From the NCBI GenBank assembly GCA_037127255.1, contig JBANSL010000004.1, positions 31,147,967 through 31,211,966 on the forward strand: a DNA stretch of 64,000 nt. Direction: 5' to 3'. This stretch comes from Persicaria tinctoria. Taxonomy: Eukaryota > Streptophyta > Magnoliopsida > Caryophyllales > Polygonaceae. The position numbers and the translations under genes were made by a program. The notes below the pieces were generated by a model, which searched no databases, was not told the DNA's origin, and saw only the letters and a program-made list of their open reading frames with translations. Within the stretch, counting starts at the first letter, position 1, and each line of letters opens with the position of its first letter. Positions 35,554-48,837 of the stretch are shown here, piece after piece.

Positions 35554-35702
35554 AGGATAGCAAGCCGTAATTTTGTTTTTTTTTTAACTTTGACCAACTA
35601 ATTGTTGTGCATTTCAAGGATACGGTTCAATTTAAGTTGTTGCACTATGCCACCATGCACTGCATTTATCTCTTTATAATTTTGTTTTAAAACAAAAAAA
35701 AA

Positions 35703-35730
35703 CTAGTATGATCCCGCGCCATGGCGCGAT
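35703..35730 (-). mobile_element. Helitron-like 3' terminus
   Basis: On the minus strand a perfect 14-bp palindrome, CGCGCCATGGCGCG (35715-35728), is followed by eight bases and CTAG, then host T. A GC-rich hairpin shortly before CTRR, inserted ahead of a T, is the Helitron 3' signature. The body would lie to the right, now separated by LTR element B, which inserted within a few bases of the hairpin. No RepHel protein was seen. Confidence 0.45.
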
Positions 35731-35735
35731 TTTTT

Positions 35736-37340
35736 TGTAACGGCCCAGAATTATGATTTTTGGGTTACGTTTCAAGGGATAAAACCCCTTGTTCGGATCT
35801 TGCAATCCAGGTACGGGTCGAGGTTTTAAACTCATTTAAGATTAGTAGAAAGAGGGATTTCAAACCCTAAAACCTCGAAGGGCCGTTGGGTACCCTTAAC
35901 CTGTCCTAAGAATATGTCGCGAAATCCATTTCAAACGGAAGTAAGGCGAAAGCAAAGTAAGGATAAAAGTGTCACGGCAGAACCGATCAAACCAAATCAT
36001 GAGTGTGTAATTACCATTTTACTAAATTAAGATATTAGCCAGATTCTTCGATTCGCCAAAAGGAAACCCCGTCATATAGACATCGAGCACTCAAATCTGC
36101 AGAAATACCTTTGAAAGAAGAACGGGGAAAGGAGTCAGATCGAGCCACTCATGCAGGACTGGCAGTCCTCGCTGAGGCCACATAGTATGTCTTATACCTA
36201 ATAAAGATGCTCTAATGCAGTACGAAAGTCAAACACACTAGCATGCTCCTAGTTCATAAATCATAATAATGTGCAGAAATACTGTAAAGGGCCCAAGACA
36301 ATGCCAAATGGCATATCCCTCTCCTACCTCCACCCCCTTCCGATAGGGCGGAGACTGGCCAGCTCGTGAATGCATTCCATCATAATCGGGCGGCACGCAT
36401 GCCTAACCCGCTCCACAATAAAGCCCGCATGCATCTCATAATATAAGGAAGTTCATGACTCGATTGACTCAGGGTACCCGATGAGGCTGGGCTACCCTAT
36501 GACCCTAGCAAAGACTCTAGGACTATCACAGATAACGGCCGTTCTGTTTCAAACGCAATAAGTAAGCAGATGCTCAGTCAATTAGTGCAACCTAAACAGG
36601 ATACTACTTGGCATGCTTTTATGCATATGCAACACCTAACATAAAATGCAACAACAGGCATGAATGTCCAACCTGAGTAAGCCCCTAGGGAACTTACCTG
36701 AAGATGCAGAACAACAGGATAATACAAGCAAGGGCCCAAATGCAAGTCCAAAGTAATCCAAAAGCAACACACACCTATCATCAAGCCATTGCCATAAGTA
36801 CTGGACCAACATTAATACGCACGAAACCCAAGTTCTCAACATACTCAAAACCAACCGATAGTGAAACCGTTTTCCAAAACCTTTCCGTTATGATCAACAT
36901 CAACCAAAATCATTTCATTTCCAATCAAAACCCATCGATAAAAGCATACCAACCATATTTTCCAAACTCTTAAATCCCAAGTTAAGTCACTCATATTGAA
37001 AACAATTTCTCAAATCATACATGGCTAAATTCCGACATCAATCATTGAAATCCTTAACCAAATCCCCAAAATCATATTATTAAAACGATTTCCGGCATGT
37101 TTATTTTCAAAATCATTTATAAATAAATTCCAATATTTAATCACCGAAATAATCCTATTTTCACAATCCATATTTATAAATCAACCAACAAATCACTTCA
37201 CAATTTCTGATATCACATTTTTAAAACAACATATAATAACATAATATTTAAATAATCCAATTAATACTATCAATTTTAAAACAAGTTATAACATATAATT
37301 TATTTCCAGAAAATATAAAATATTAAACCACTATGATAAT

Positions 37341-37379
<39 letters not shown>

Positions 37380-38998
37380 TACTATATCATCACGTTATAA
37401 TATAACATAAAACAATGTAACAATAACAACAACAAATAACACCACCATGCTTACCCAACCCAGCAGCCCAAATGAAAGGAAATGAGGGAACCCGGCCCAT
37501 ACCCGAAAGAATGATCCAACCCGAAATCCAAACCAGTCCCCTCCCAAGTGAAATATGAAAGAAAGGAGAGACCCGAATTCATAACCCGACCCGGATGGAA
37601 GGAAATGGGATCCGGTAATTAGGCCCAAAGTCTGCCTAGTCATCGTCTCCCCCAAATGCAGACGAACAGAACCCAGAGGCGGACGGGAGCGGACGAAGGA
37701 GGAAGAGGAAAGAAGAGGGGGCACTCGTCGGCGGCTGTCTTACTCGACCACCCTCAATCTGACCGGAAACCCTCCCCGGCGACATTTCACCCGAAAATAG
37801 CGAAGCGAAAGTAAGGAGATAGGAAGAGGAATCTCACCGAGGGCTCGAATTTCTCGCCGGAAAACGTCGTCGGGCTCGATTTGGATTCGTCGGAGGTCGA
37901 AAATCGTACTCCTCAGCCTAGGAAGGAAGAAGAGTGAGTAAAGGTGGACCTTTACGGCCTATTAGAGCGGAAGGAGGTGAAAGGGGAGGTTATCGGATTT
38001 CTGGACGGAAAATAGGGAAGGAGAGGCGCTTGCGGCGGCTCCTGGCGGCTCTAGGCAGTTGCTCGGTTGCTGGCTGCTCACGGAAGGAATGGGAGGGCGA
38101 CATTGCTGCTGGAGGAGGCAAGAGCGCACAACTCATTCATCAAACAGATGAGGGAAGACGAGGGCGCTTCGGAGGTGTTGGTGGCGGTACTGGTGGTCGG
38201 CGGCAGCGCCGGGGTGTTTCTGGGTGGCTCCGACTCGTGCTCGGCCGTCAGGGGACTGCTGCTGCTGCTCGGACAGAAGGAGGAAGGAGGTGGGGCTGAT
38301 GTTGCTTCTACTGTCTGTCCAGGAAAGAAGAGGCAGTGGTGCTCGACCTCTTGGTTTCGCTCGAGAATGGAGACAAGGAGGCGGCGAAGATGGTCGTTGG
38401 AGCTTGGCTGTTCGGCCCAAGGAGGTGGTCTCGGTGGTGTTTTTGAGCTCGATAGAACAAGGGGCAAGAGTTGGGATTTTGGGGTTGTTATGAATTGGAA
38501 ATGGGAGAGAGAGGGAGGAGGATTGAGGGTCTGCAGATTGGGATAAGGATTGGCAGGAGGAGACTCTTGGCTAAGAGTGAGGACAAAACCATAGCTGTGA
38601 AAAGCAGTCGTGAGGCAGGGGAATCCTTCCAACAGGCAATAGCCTACCTTTGATAAACGAGAGAGAGAGGTAAACGAGAGAGAGAGAGGGGAGTAAAGAG
38701 AAGAAGAAAGGAAAAGAAAAGGAATTACACTTTAACCCCTTAACACACCAATTTTAATGGAAATTTTCGGATCAATTTCAAGACGCTCGTCATTAAATAA
38801 ATTTTATCAAACTCGGAGTAAGGCGGAATCAAATTCCGTTTAAAAAAAATCCAAATTCAAAATATTGCCGGAAGGATTTCAGAATCGAAACTTGGTGCTC
38901 AATGACAGAAATTCAAAACCTCTCAACTCTTAGGAAGCGGAATGATTATAAGTCACTATTTTAATAATTCAATATTATAAAATTTCCCGGTCTTTACA
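35736..38998 (-). repeat. 3' LTR of element B
   Basis: 3263 bp, the partner of 44187-47433. It contains a TAA microsatellite at 37345-37378 and the GC-rich centre at 37640-38660, where the longest frame (38632-38078, minus) is low-complexity and loses its N-terminal part in the other LTR. Confidence 0.93.
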
Positions 38999-39035
38999 TC
39001 ATCCACCTCTAAAAACAAGTCTCGTCCCCGAGACT
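38999..39035 (-). other. Polypurine tract and adjacent hairpin of element B
   Basis: The minus strand reads AGAGGTGGATGA immediately before the 3' LTR. Just upstream is a perfect inverted repeat AGTCTCG-TCCC-CGAGACT (39018-39035), present identically in element C (55440-55457). Confidence 0.75.
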
Positions 39036-42000
39036 AAAATCACTCTAAAACATGGGGATGAAGTTTGAAATTGGTGAGCCCAAGGATCATATCATTGGCC
39101 CCGTAAGCACCTCATAAGGGCCCGTATGAGGTTCTCACAGTACCCATGACGTGATCATAATATTCCAATTGGTCGTAGCAAGTATGCGATATGGGTCCCT
39201 ACCACACCCTTACCTTGACCTTTCGGTTATATCATAACTCGAAAGCAACTATAGCGCCCCTACTAGGTCTTAGCAAGCATTTTATATGCGCCCCTATAAA
39301 ATCCATGTATCCACTTCGTGAGACGTTATAGTATAAGCCCGGGTTGAAAAGTTTCAGAAGGGATTTTGCAATTGAAAAAGATTAACCTCAAAATCATTAA
39401 AATCCTCGGTAACGTTTATTCTTTAAATTTTCAGGTAATTCCTTTTCAAACCGCTCAAAAATCTTCAAATAAGACGTTTAACCAAGCAACTTTACACCAA
39501 AACAAGTAAAATCATTTCGATCAAAATTTCGTCAAAATCCTCCAAAACCAAATCAGTTTCCCGCATAACAATCAATCAAATTCAGAAGCTGGGAGGTGGA
39601 ATCATCCACCTCTAAGGGCTAATCCCATATTCTCTTCCTAGTTTCCAGAATCAAATCAATCCATCAATCTCCATTCAAGCAAGATTCATATGCCATAACA
39701 AATGCATAACAGCTTAAACCAATCAATCTCCAACCAACACATCTTACGACAAGTCTCAACCATGTACCCACACAGTGCCACAAGGTCACATCAAACATCT
39801 CCAAATCACACTAAAGGTTATAATGTGCATCTCAACAACATATCAAAATCATAACAACGTCTCGACATGACACCATAAATTATAAAAGGTATCTCACTAT
39901 CGCATATCAACACCGCAATCATAGTAGGGTCAGTCACAACGGAATTTCATCATAAGTCAATGAAACAAAACTAATTATAACCACATCAATACAAACAAGT
40001 TCATGCTATTAAGATTCAACAAAAGGGAAGATCAAGCAGTATATCAACATCAAAATGTCAACATGCTCTCCAGATATCATCTCAACTCGTCACAACACCA
40101 TATAACGATCATTTAGTCATTAGGCAGACATGCACTATTACCTCATATATATACAAGTCGTATTCATGCTCTAAGTCATATTCATCATTTAATATATCAA
40201 TAATCATGCTTGCCAACCATATAATAACACAGTGTTATTTCATGTATCATATCACAACACATCCTATCATGTTTCTAAAACAACATAGCAGAGCAGCATT
40301 ATATCATGATAACATTTGTCACTACCAACTAGATTTCAATATTGCATAACAACATGTAATATCATTCTGGATCAGATTCATCATAGTTGCTATCTAACAT
40401 CATGCCAGCAAATATAATTAAATCACATAATCAAGAAAATTCTCACGTCATACCAGTTAAAATAAAATACAACCCCCACTCGCCCATCTCCACTCTCAAG
40501 CCAAGACTAATCCTCTTCTAGACTCGCCAACGTCAACTCAGACAAAAATTCTCCAAACAAATCCCAATTCGTCTCGATGCTCAAATCTCGCTCACCCTTC
40601 CGCCAAGCACTACTACACCATCCACCTCTAAGAATCCAACTCCTATCTCTAACTTCACGCCCGAAAACCTCTCATAATATATCCTCAATACTCTCAAAAG
40701 TCATTCCTCACACTTCATATACTACCCAAGGCATCACAAGCATCATACCCTGCCAATCATATGCATCCCTCTCTCGCGTCTTTCCTCGTAATACCATCGA
40801 TCATCCTAACCGCCTAGAATTCTTTTACAACTCATCAACCACTCCACAAGAGAACCCTCACCCACAAGTTCAAAGAAGAAGCAATCATGGACATTATCAC
40901 ACATAAGGACCACATCATATCAACTAGCATTTATATCAATAGCATCATTAGTTCAGCATTAAACATTGCAACTGCGTCGATAAATCCCAATTTATCGTCA
41001 TGCTCGATCATTATTACAAATCATCATATATGCACATAATCAAGTCAAGCTAGCAAATTTCATCATAACCTTATCTAATAGACAGTTCAGGTTTCTCAAC
41101 ATTTGCAGTTCGCATTTTATAGGTAATGAATTTAGATCATGCTTAGCAACTGAAGCATCAACGTATCAAGACATCATGTACATTAGAATTGTAAGGCACT
41201 GAATCATATCATCGTAAACAACAAGCAATCAGACAACAATTATTACCAAGTCAGCACATCAACACATAAATATTGTCACCATCAAAGCAGTGCAACATAG
41301 TTATCAACATATTCAAAAGGGTTAGCAATTCAAACGGAGGACACTCCCGCCTGCAAGTCATATCGTACTCGATAGCCGCAATCCTCAAAACATATCTGTC
41401 CCACCAACACCGTCGATCATGAGGCTTGTGGGTTATGGGCCCACGCTTCTGCCACATTGCTATATCGTTATACAACTTCCTTTCTCTTTCAAGCAGTCGC
41501 TCACCAAATATCGCAAGGAGTCTAAGTTAGCAGAGATAGGGGAGGGACAAGGACGGGCAACCCAATGATCACTTCTGAACCAAACATAGACCAAGGCTAA
41601 AGGACGACAAGACTAGAGACAAGACTCTGACCCGAGAATAGCAACAACGCCCTTATAGAGGTCCATTAGGTTGCAATCGCGACAAGCAAACATGAATTCA
41701 TCATGGAGCATATCAATCACTCTAGTTCATACTAACATGTACCTAACTCATGATGAATTACATACGCATTCATTTCAGAAAACACAATCGAGTCTGGCAA
41801 TAATGCAGGTGAGATGAGCAAATCGCAAATTCTTTCATGAAAGCAGACATGCTTAGCAATCTTAAACGAGATATGCAGAATAAACATAGGAATTATCACA
41901 TGTACGAATAATGTACGAGTATGATACACACATCTACTAATGAGGTCAAATGCAGCATGGCGAGGTATATCATAACAATTAGATTAAGCGTCATGCGAGA

Positions 42001-44170
42001 GCACATAGGAGCAGTATGGTAACTATCACATCAGACAATAATAATCATATACCAGGTTAAGAATGACATGTAATCATCTGACGAGATACATTTAGAAAGT
42101 ATAGGTCCTACATGATGCTAGTGATACATGATGTGATACAAGCATAGTCATGAGTCATTTAAAGAGTTCAACATAATATTTAGGATAGCAAGAGGAAAAT
42201 CACATAGTAACAAGAATGACATCACGAGCGACAAATCATAATCATGCTAGGAATGAACCATCATATGACACATGTAATGATACGATAGTTATCAAATCAT
42301 AGAACAAGTACATCACGTGATTATTTAGCGGGTCATATTGGGAATCATAATTAAGCCCTACAGAACACTACTGTCACATATTGAACATGCATATAATCAA
42401 GATAACTCGACTAGATTCATTCTAACATTCATGCGTTCTACGTAGGTGAAAACATGATATAGCGCGGTATGTGATCATGCGAGGTCCCAAGTCATACATC
42501 TATGCGAGCACGAGAGGATATCATAGAGTAGTAGGGAACACTATCGAGCGATAACAAGTAAACATGCTAGAACTAACCATCACGGAAAACAAGTAGATCA
42601 TCGAAATCAACATCAATTTAATCATGCGTAAAACATTTTAAGAGGGGATAAAGAAGGGAGAACCACACTATCAGGGACCTAGCTTAAGAGAGAATCAACA
42701 ATAATGCAGGCAATATACAATTCAAACAAGTCACCACCAAGGATCTTACTTGATACTAAAGGTTCAACATACCATACGATACATGCATGCAACTAATCAT
42801 GCGTCATGTAAGAAATCAATTCAATCACATTCCAACAATATAGAAGCATAAGAAAGGTTTTACGGTGTATACTATGAGTTTAAGCAACAGGGCAATATAG
42901 CTGGAACACGGGAACATGAGTTCAAACCAACACATACTGGGTTAAAACATGCATTTATCAGTGCAAGTATCACACAACAGTATAAATTGCAGAGTAAGCA
43001 ACAATGATTAACCTAATGTATACATAACAAACGAGCCTGCTATTGATTCTTGCCACAAAAGGGATAATAGGCATAGACACGTCATCATCCAATAAGCTAA
43101 GATGATCATCTATCAACATTCATACAAAGAGGAATTGATCACACTATCATAAACCTAGTAGAGTAAAATCATGCAGATTCATTTCATGCAGCTCACACAT
43201 CCATTCAATCCTACGATCAATAGGCCAAGTAAACATGCTATGACAACATATAATCATGGTAGAAGCCAAGACATAACACAAGACCTAAGCAAGGTAACCA
43301 ATCATAGATGCAACAACGTGAGTAGCTTTTTACCAATGGGCATTCACAGGGTACATGCCAAAGATTACAAAATTATGTCATGCAATTCAGAGAGAGTCAC
43401 AATTACAACCAGACAGAGATCCCTAAGGGCAACCATTGACTTTTCTCAACCGACTCATCACCCTTCTTTCCCGTGGGACTTTGGTATAACTCTTCATGGC
43501 ATGAAGACACTAGTTGATTACAATAAGAATAAGGGAAGACAGCCCCATAAACACCTTACTTCTAACTCAAGTGACATCAAGAACTTCCAACACTCACTCA
43601 AACAACTTAACATCCAACCATAATTCCCGACACAATGTGTTTACCAACCCAATTCCCCGTGGAAGACACTGGCATCCAAGAAAAGGCTAGATAGACCCAT
43701 CAATGGGTTAACGAACATAGTGGAAGGGGTTGTTCCACACAAGCTGGGTTTGACCACACAAAACAAGGGTACTCCCGCAATCCCGTTTACATATATCAGT
43801 CAATACACATTTAATTGTTAGGCATACCAATCAGACTTTAGCATATCAAACACTCAGCACAGAATCAGTTAATAACACTCATAATGATCTCCTTGGAGTC
43901 TCCCAACCCATCTATAAAGAACAAGCTGATATTTGCCTACCCATTCCAACCTACATCCAATAGGGATGGTCTAACGCCTTTCTATCCACTCGATCCCTCT
44001 TAGTCGGTTTTTCTCTTTTATTACAAGTCGAGTTCATTACTTAGTCCAATTTGTGTTAGACATCTTAAATTCATTTTGCCCCTTTAAAACACGTTCAAAA
44101 CCTTTGAAATTTATGGGCAGTTTTCCAAAACATACACTCGACCCTTTTGTACCCGAATTGCACAACCTCA

Positions 44171-44182
44171 GCTCTGATACCA
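44171..44182 (-). other. Primer-binding site of element B
   Basis: Minus strand TGGTATCAGAGC, complementary to initiator tRNA-Met, four bases from the LTR, followed by TGAGG as in element A. Confidence 0.9.
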
Positions 44183-44186
44183 TCTT

Positions 44187-45793
44187 TGTAACGGCCCAGA
44201 GTTATAATTTCCGGGTTACGTTTCAAGGGATAAAACCCCTTTTTCGGATCTTGTAATCCAGGTACGGGTCGAGGTTTTAAACTCATTTAAGATTAGTAGA
44301 AAGAGGGATTTCAAACCCTAAATCCTCGAAGGGCCGTTGGGTACCCTCAACCTGTCCTAAGAATATGTCGCGAAATCCATTTCAAACGGAAGTAAGGCGA
44401 AAGCAAAGTAAAGTTACAAGTGTCACGACAGAACCGATCAAACCAAATCATGATTGTGTAATTACCATTTTACTAAATTAAGATATTAGCCAGATTCTTC
44501 GATTCGCCAAAAGGAAACCCCGTCATACAGACATCGAGCACTCAAATCTGCAGAAATACCTTTGAAAGAAGAACGGGGAAAGGAGTCAGATCGAGCCACT
44601 CATGCGGGACCGGCAGTCCTCGCTGAGGCCACATAGTATGTGCTATACCTAATAAAGATGCTCTAATGCAGTACGAAAGTCAAACACACTAGCATGCTCC
44701 TAGTTCATAATAATGTGCAGAAATACTGTAAAGGGCCCAAGACAATGCCAAATGGCATATCCCTCTCCTACCTCCACCCCCTTCCGATAGAGCGGAGACT
44801 GACCAGCTCGTGAATGCATTCCATCATAATCGGGCGGCACTCATGCCTAACCCACTCCACAATAAAGCCTGCAGGCATCTCATAATATAAGGAAGGTCAT
44901 GACTCGATTGACTCAGGGTACCCGATGAGGCTGGGCTATCCTATGACCCTAGCAAAGAGTCTAGGACTATCACAGATAACGGCCGTTCTGTTTCAAACGC
45001 AATAAGTAAGCAGATACTCAGTCAATTAGTGCAACCTAAACAGGATACTACATGGCATTCTTTTATGCATATGCAACACCTAACATAAAATGCAACAATA
45101 GGCATGAATGTCCAACCTGAGTAAGCCCCCTAGGGAACTTACCTGAAGATGCAGAACAACAGGATAATACAAGCAAGGGCCCAAATGCAAGTCCAAAGTA
45201 ATCCAAAATCAACACACACCTATCATCAAGCCATTGCCATAAGTACTGGACCAACATTAATACGCACGAAACCCAAGTTCTCAACATACTCAAAACCAAC
45301 CGATAGTGAAACCGTTTTCCAAACCTTTCCGTTATGATCAACATCAACCAAAATCATTTCATTTCCAATCAAAACCCATCGATAAAAGCATACCAGCCAT
45401 ATTTTCCAAACTCTTAAATCCCAAGTTAAGTCACTCATATTCAAAACAATTTCTCAAATCATACATGGCTAAATTCCGACATCAATCATTGAAATCCTTA
45501 ACCAAACCCCCAAAATCATATTATTAAAACGATTTCCGGCATGTTTATTTTCAAAATCATTTATAAATAAATTCCAACATTTAATCACCGAAATAATCCT
45601 ATTTTCACAATCCATATTTATAAATCAACCAACAAATCACTTCACAATTTCTGATATCACATTTTTAAAACAACATATAATAACATAATATTTAAATAAT
45701 CCAATTAATACTATCAATTTAAAAACAAGTTATAACATATAATTTATTTCCAGAAAATATAAAATATTAAACCACTAGGATAATATAGTAGTA

Positions 45794-45826
<33 letters not shown>

Positions 45827-47433
45827 TACTATATCATCACGTTAAATATAACATAAAACAATGTAACAATAACAACAACAAATAACACCACCATGCTTAC
45901 CCAACCCAGCAGCCCAAATGAAAGGAAATGAGGGAACCCGGCCCATACCCGAAAGAATGATCCAACCCGAAATCCAAACCAGTCCCTCCCAAGTGAAATC
46001 TGAAAGAAAGGAGAGACTCGAATTCATAACCCGACCCAGATGGAAGGAAATGGGATCCGGTAATTAGGCCCAAAGTCTGGCTGGTCATCGTCTCCCCCAA
46101 ACGCAGACGAACAGAACCCAGAGGCGGACGGGAGCGGACGAAGGAGGAAGAGGAAAGAAGAGGGGGCACTTGTCGGCGGCTGTCTCAGCCGACCACCCTC
46201 AATCTGACCGGAAACCCTCCCCGACGACATTTCACCCGGAAATAGCGAAGCGAAAGTAAGGAGAGAGGAAGAGGAATCTCAGCGAGGGCTCGAATTTCTC
46301 GCCGAAAAACGTCGTCGGGCTCGATTTGGATTCGCCGGAGGTCGGAAATCGTACTCCTCAGCCTAGGAAGGAAGAAGAGTGAGTAAAGGTGGACCTTTAC
46401 GGCCTATTAGAGCGGAAGGAGGTGAAAGGGGAGGTTATCGGATTTCTGGACGGCAAATAGGGAAGGAGAGGCGCATGCGGCGGCTCCTGGCGGCTCTGGG
46501 CAGTTGCTCGGTTGCTGGCTGCTCACGGAAGGAATGGGAGGGCGAAGTTGCTGCTGGAGGAGGCAAGAGCGCACAACTCATTCATCAAACAGATGAGGGA
46601 AGACGAGGGCGCTTCGGAGGTGTTGGTGGCGATACTGGTGGTCGGCGGGAGCGCCGGGGTGTTTCTGGGTGGCTCCGACTCGTGCTCGGCCGTCAGGGCA
46701 CTACTGCTGCTGCTCGGACAGAAGGAGGAAGGAGGTGGGGCTGATGTTGCTTCTACTGTCTGTCCAGGAAAGAAGAGGCAGTGGTGCTCGGCCTCTTGGT
46801 TTCGCTCGAGAATGGAGACAAGGAGGCAGCGAAGATGGTCGTTGGAGCTTGGCTGTTCGGCCCAAGGAGGTGGTCTCGGTGGTGTTTCTGAGCTCGATAG
46901 AACAAGGGGCAATAGTTGGGATTTTGGGGTTGTTATGAATTGGAAATGGGAGAGAGAGAGGGAGGAGGATTGGGGGTCTGCAGATTGGGATAAGGATTGG
47001 CAGGAGGAGACTCTTGGCTAAGAGTGAGGACAAAACCATAGCTGTGAAAAGCAGTCGTGAGGCAGGGGAATCCTTCCAAACTCGGAGTAAGGCGAGAGAG
47101 AGAGAGGTAAACGAGAGAGAGAGGGGAGTAAAGAGAAGAAGAAAGGAAAAGAAAAGGAATTACACTTTAACCCCTTAACACACTAATTTTAATGGAAATT
47201 TTCGGATCAATTTCAAGATGCTCGTCATTAAATAAATTTTATCAAACTCGGAGTAAGGCGGAATCAAATTCCGTTTAAAAAAAATCCAAATTCAAAACAT
47301 TGTCGGAAGGATTTCAGAATCGAAACTTGGTGCTCAATGACAGAAATTCAAAACCTCTCAACTCTTAGGAAGCAGAATGATTATAAGTCACTATTTTAAT
47401 AATTCAATATTATAAAATTTCCCGGTCTTTACA
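44187..47433 (-). repeat. 5' LTR of element B
   Basis: 3247 bp, in sense the upstream LTR. It differs from its partner by scattered substitutions and a short replaced patch at 47077-47094. A TAA microsatellite occurs at 45794-45825. Proline/serine-rich frames in its GC-rich centre (46390-47040) are treated as non-coding. Confidence 0.93.
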
Positions 47434-47549
47434 TTTTTATAAATAAAATCTTACTAATATATTAAATTAATATTATAACATAATTGTAAAAGTTCAGATA
47501 ATTAAATATTTTGAATTAAACTCATGGGTTGAGAAAACGATTAAATTAG

Positions 47550-47603
<54 letters not shown>

Positions 47604-48837
47604 TATAGATATAGATGTAGATTAATATTATTAATTTTATATTTTCTTATTATTAATTTTATGTTTTGAATTATTCCCATTGTTTTTTTAGAGAAAAAAA
47701 ACTACTAAAATTATAATTTAAGCTAAGATCAATGTTTTGAATTAAGCCAAATAGTTAGTAAAATTAAAGAAAAAAGAGAGTTAAAGGAAAAAGAAGAAAA
47801 AAAATTAGAATTAAAGAAAATCAAAGAAAAATGGCAAAAAAAAAAGATTGGTCGAGACTCCTAAAATTCTTCTAAGTTAGACACATCATCCTAAACTCTT
47901 CTAAATTAAGATTTTATATAGATGTTGATGGGCATTAAACATAATCCAACTCCAAAAATCCGATCCGCATATGCTTGAAATCTGATATATGTTAGATTAG
48001 AGAACCAAAAACGACTCCAATCCGAATGACCCATGAGTTTTAGGATTAAGATCCGATAATCCTTTAATTTGGGCAAGATTAACCCGGTGAGTCAATACTA
48101 TGTAGACGCCACACATGCACTACATAGACCTCACACGGATTCACCTTGCAATTGTGTTCGTTAATGTCCCTGATAAATTAAATAACATATATATTTTACT
48201 GTATAATTATAGTATGTTTAGATCACTTATTTGTATAAAAATGATAATTTTTATGCTTAAAATATTTATATAATAATATTATTATTATTATATTTATAAT
48301 TTCGATTATAATATTATTATTAGTTTATTTGATATATTGATATTATAATATAATTTTGATAATATTTTAATATTCTTACAAATTCTTTACAAAGTTCGAG
48401 TTTTTTAACCTAATGGATCGATCTGAAACCAAGACGAGCCCGATCTATCCATAACCCAAATGACCCGAATCTGAATCTGATTTGAATGATCTGATTGACA
48501 GATTTATATGCAAGTTTTGTATGATGATGAAAATTATAATAGGAAACCAAACCTATATTGATGTTTAGTTGTAGCTAGGCCTCAGATAGTCATGTTGAAC
48601 CTAAATAGGTTTAATCCTCTAACAAGCTTAGTGGATAATAGAGGTGACAATCATAATATGTTATAACCTATAGTTTTTATATGTGATTTTCTTAAGATCG
48701 GATATTAAACTTAGCTCAATGGTGTTGGACGATTCAACCATTGGCAGGCCCATGGAAGGAAGCACGGTAGTTGATTGGAGAAATCGACGCGGAGTTAAGT
48801 GAAAATTTGCGTTTTGGGTGGCGACATTGTGCCTCGT
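47434..48837. other. AT-rich stretch right of element B
   Basis: This includes (AT)n at 47554-47600 followed by AGATAT repeats, A/G-rich runs (47690-47840) and degenerate TCCGATCCG-type words (47950-48110 and 48400-48500). It may contain the rest of the Helitron-like element broken by B. No gene was seen. Confidence 0.5.
47554..47600. repeat. (AT)n microsatellite
   Basis: About 23 uninterrupted AT units followed by imperfect AGATAT units. Confidence 0.95.

Larger units (their letters stand above)
38999..44186 (-). other. Conserved non-coding interior of element B
   Basis: The plus strand is dominated by A and C with few G over 5 kb, so the element sense strand is U/G-rich. Frames are short and unrelated to proteins. 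Conserved blocks with A and C include 41520-41680 and 43900-44186. Confidence 0.75.
35736..47433 (-). mobile_element. LARD-like non-coding LTR retrotransposon B, complete (11,698 bp)
   Basis: LTRs 35736-38998 (3263 bp) and 44187-47433 (3247 bp) begin TGTAACGGCCCAGA and end GGTCTTTACA, with a 5-bp duplication TTTTT at 35731-35735 and 47434-47438. The primer site beside the right LTR and the purine tract beside the left LTR give minus orientation. The 5188-bp interior has no gag or pol motif in any frame. It shares ordered blocks with the interiors of A and C. It is a non-autonomous element. The LTRs are nearly identical by eye, so the insertion is fairly young. The LTR ends and purine tract recall Tekay/Del-type chromoviruses, but this is a guess. 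Confidence 0.9.

Noticed and set aside
38078..38632. 184-codon frame in the 3' LTR of B, partly kept in the 5' LTR
   Set aside because: Retention follows from the near identity of the two LTRs; the start is lost in the second copy and no homologue is seen in A or C.
40577..40906. 109-codon frame in the interior of B
   Set aside because: No similarity to proteins I know, not conserved in A or C, antisense to the element and of biased A/C composition.
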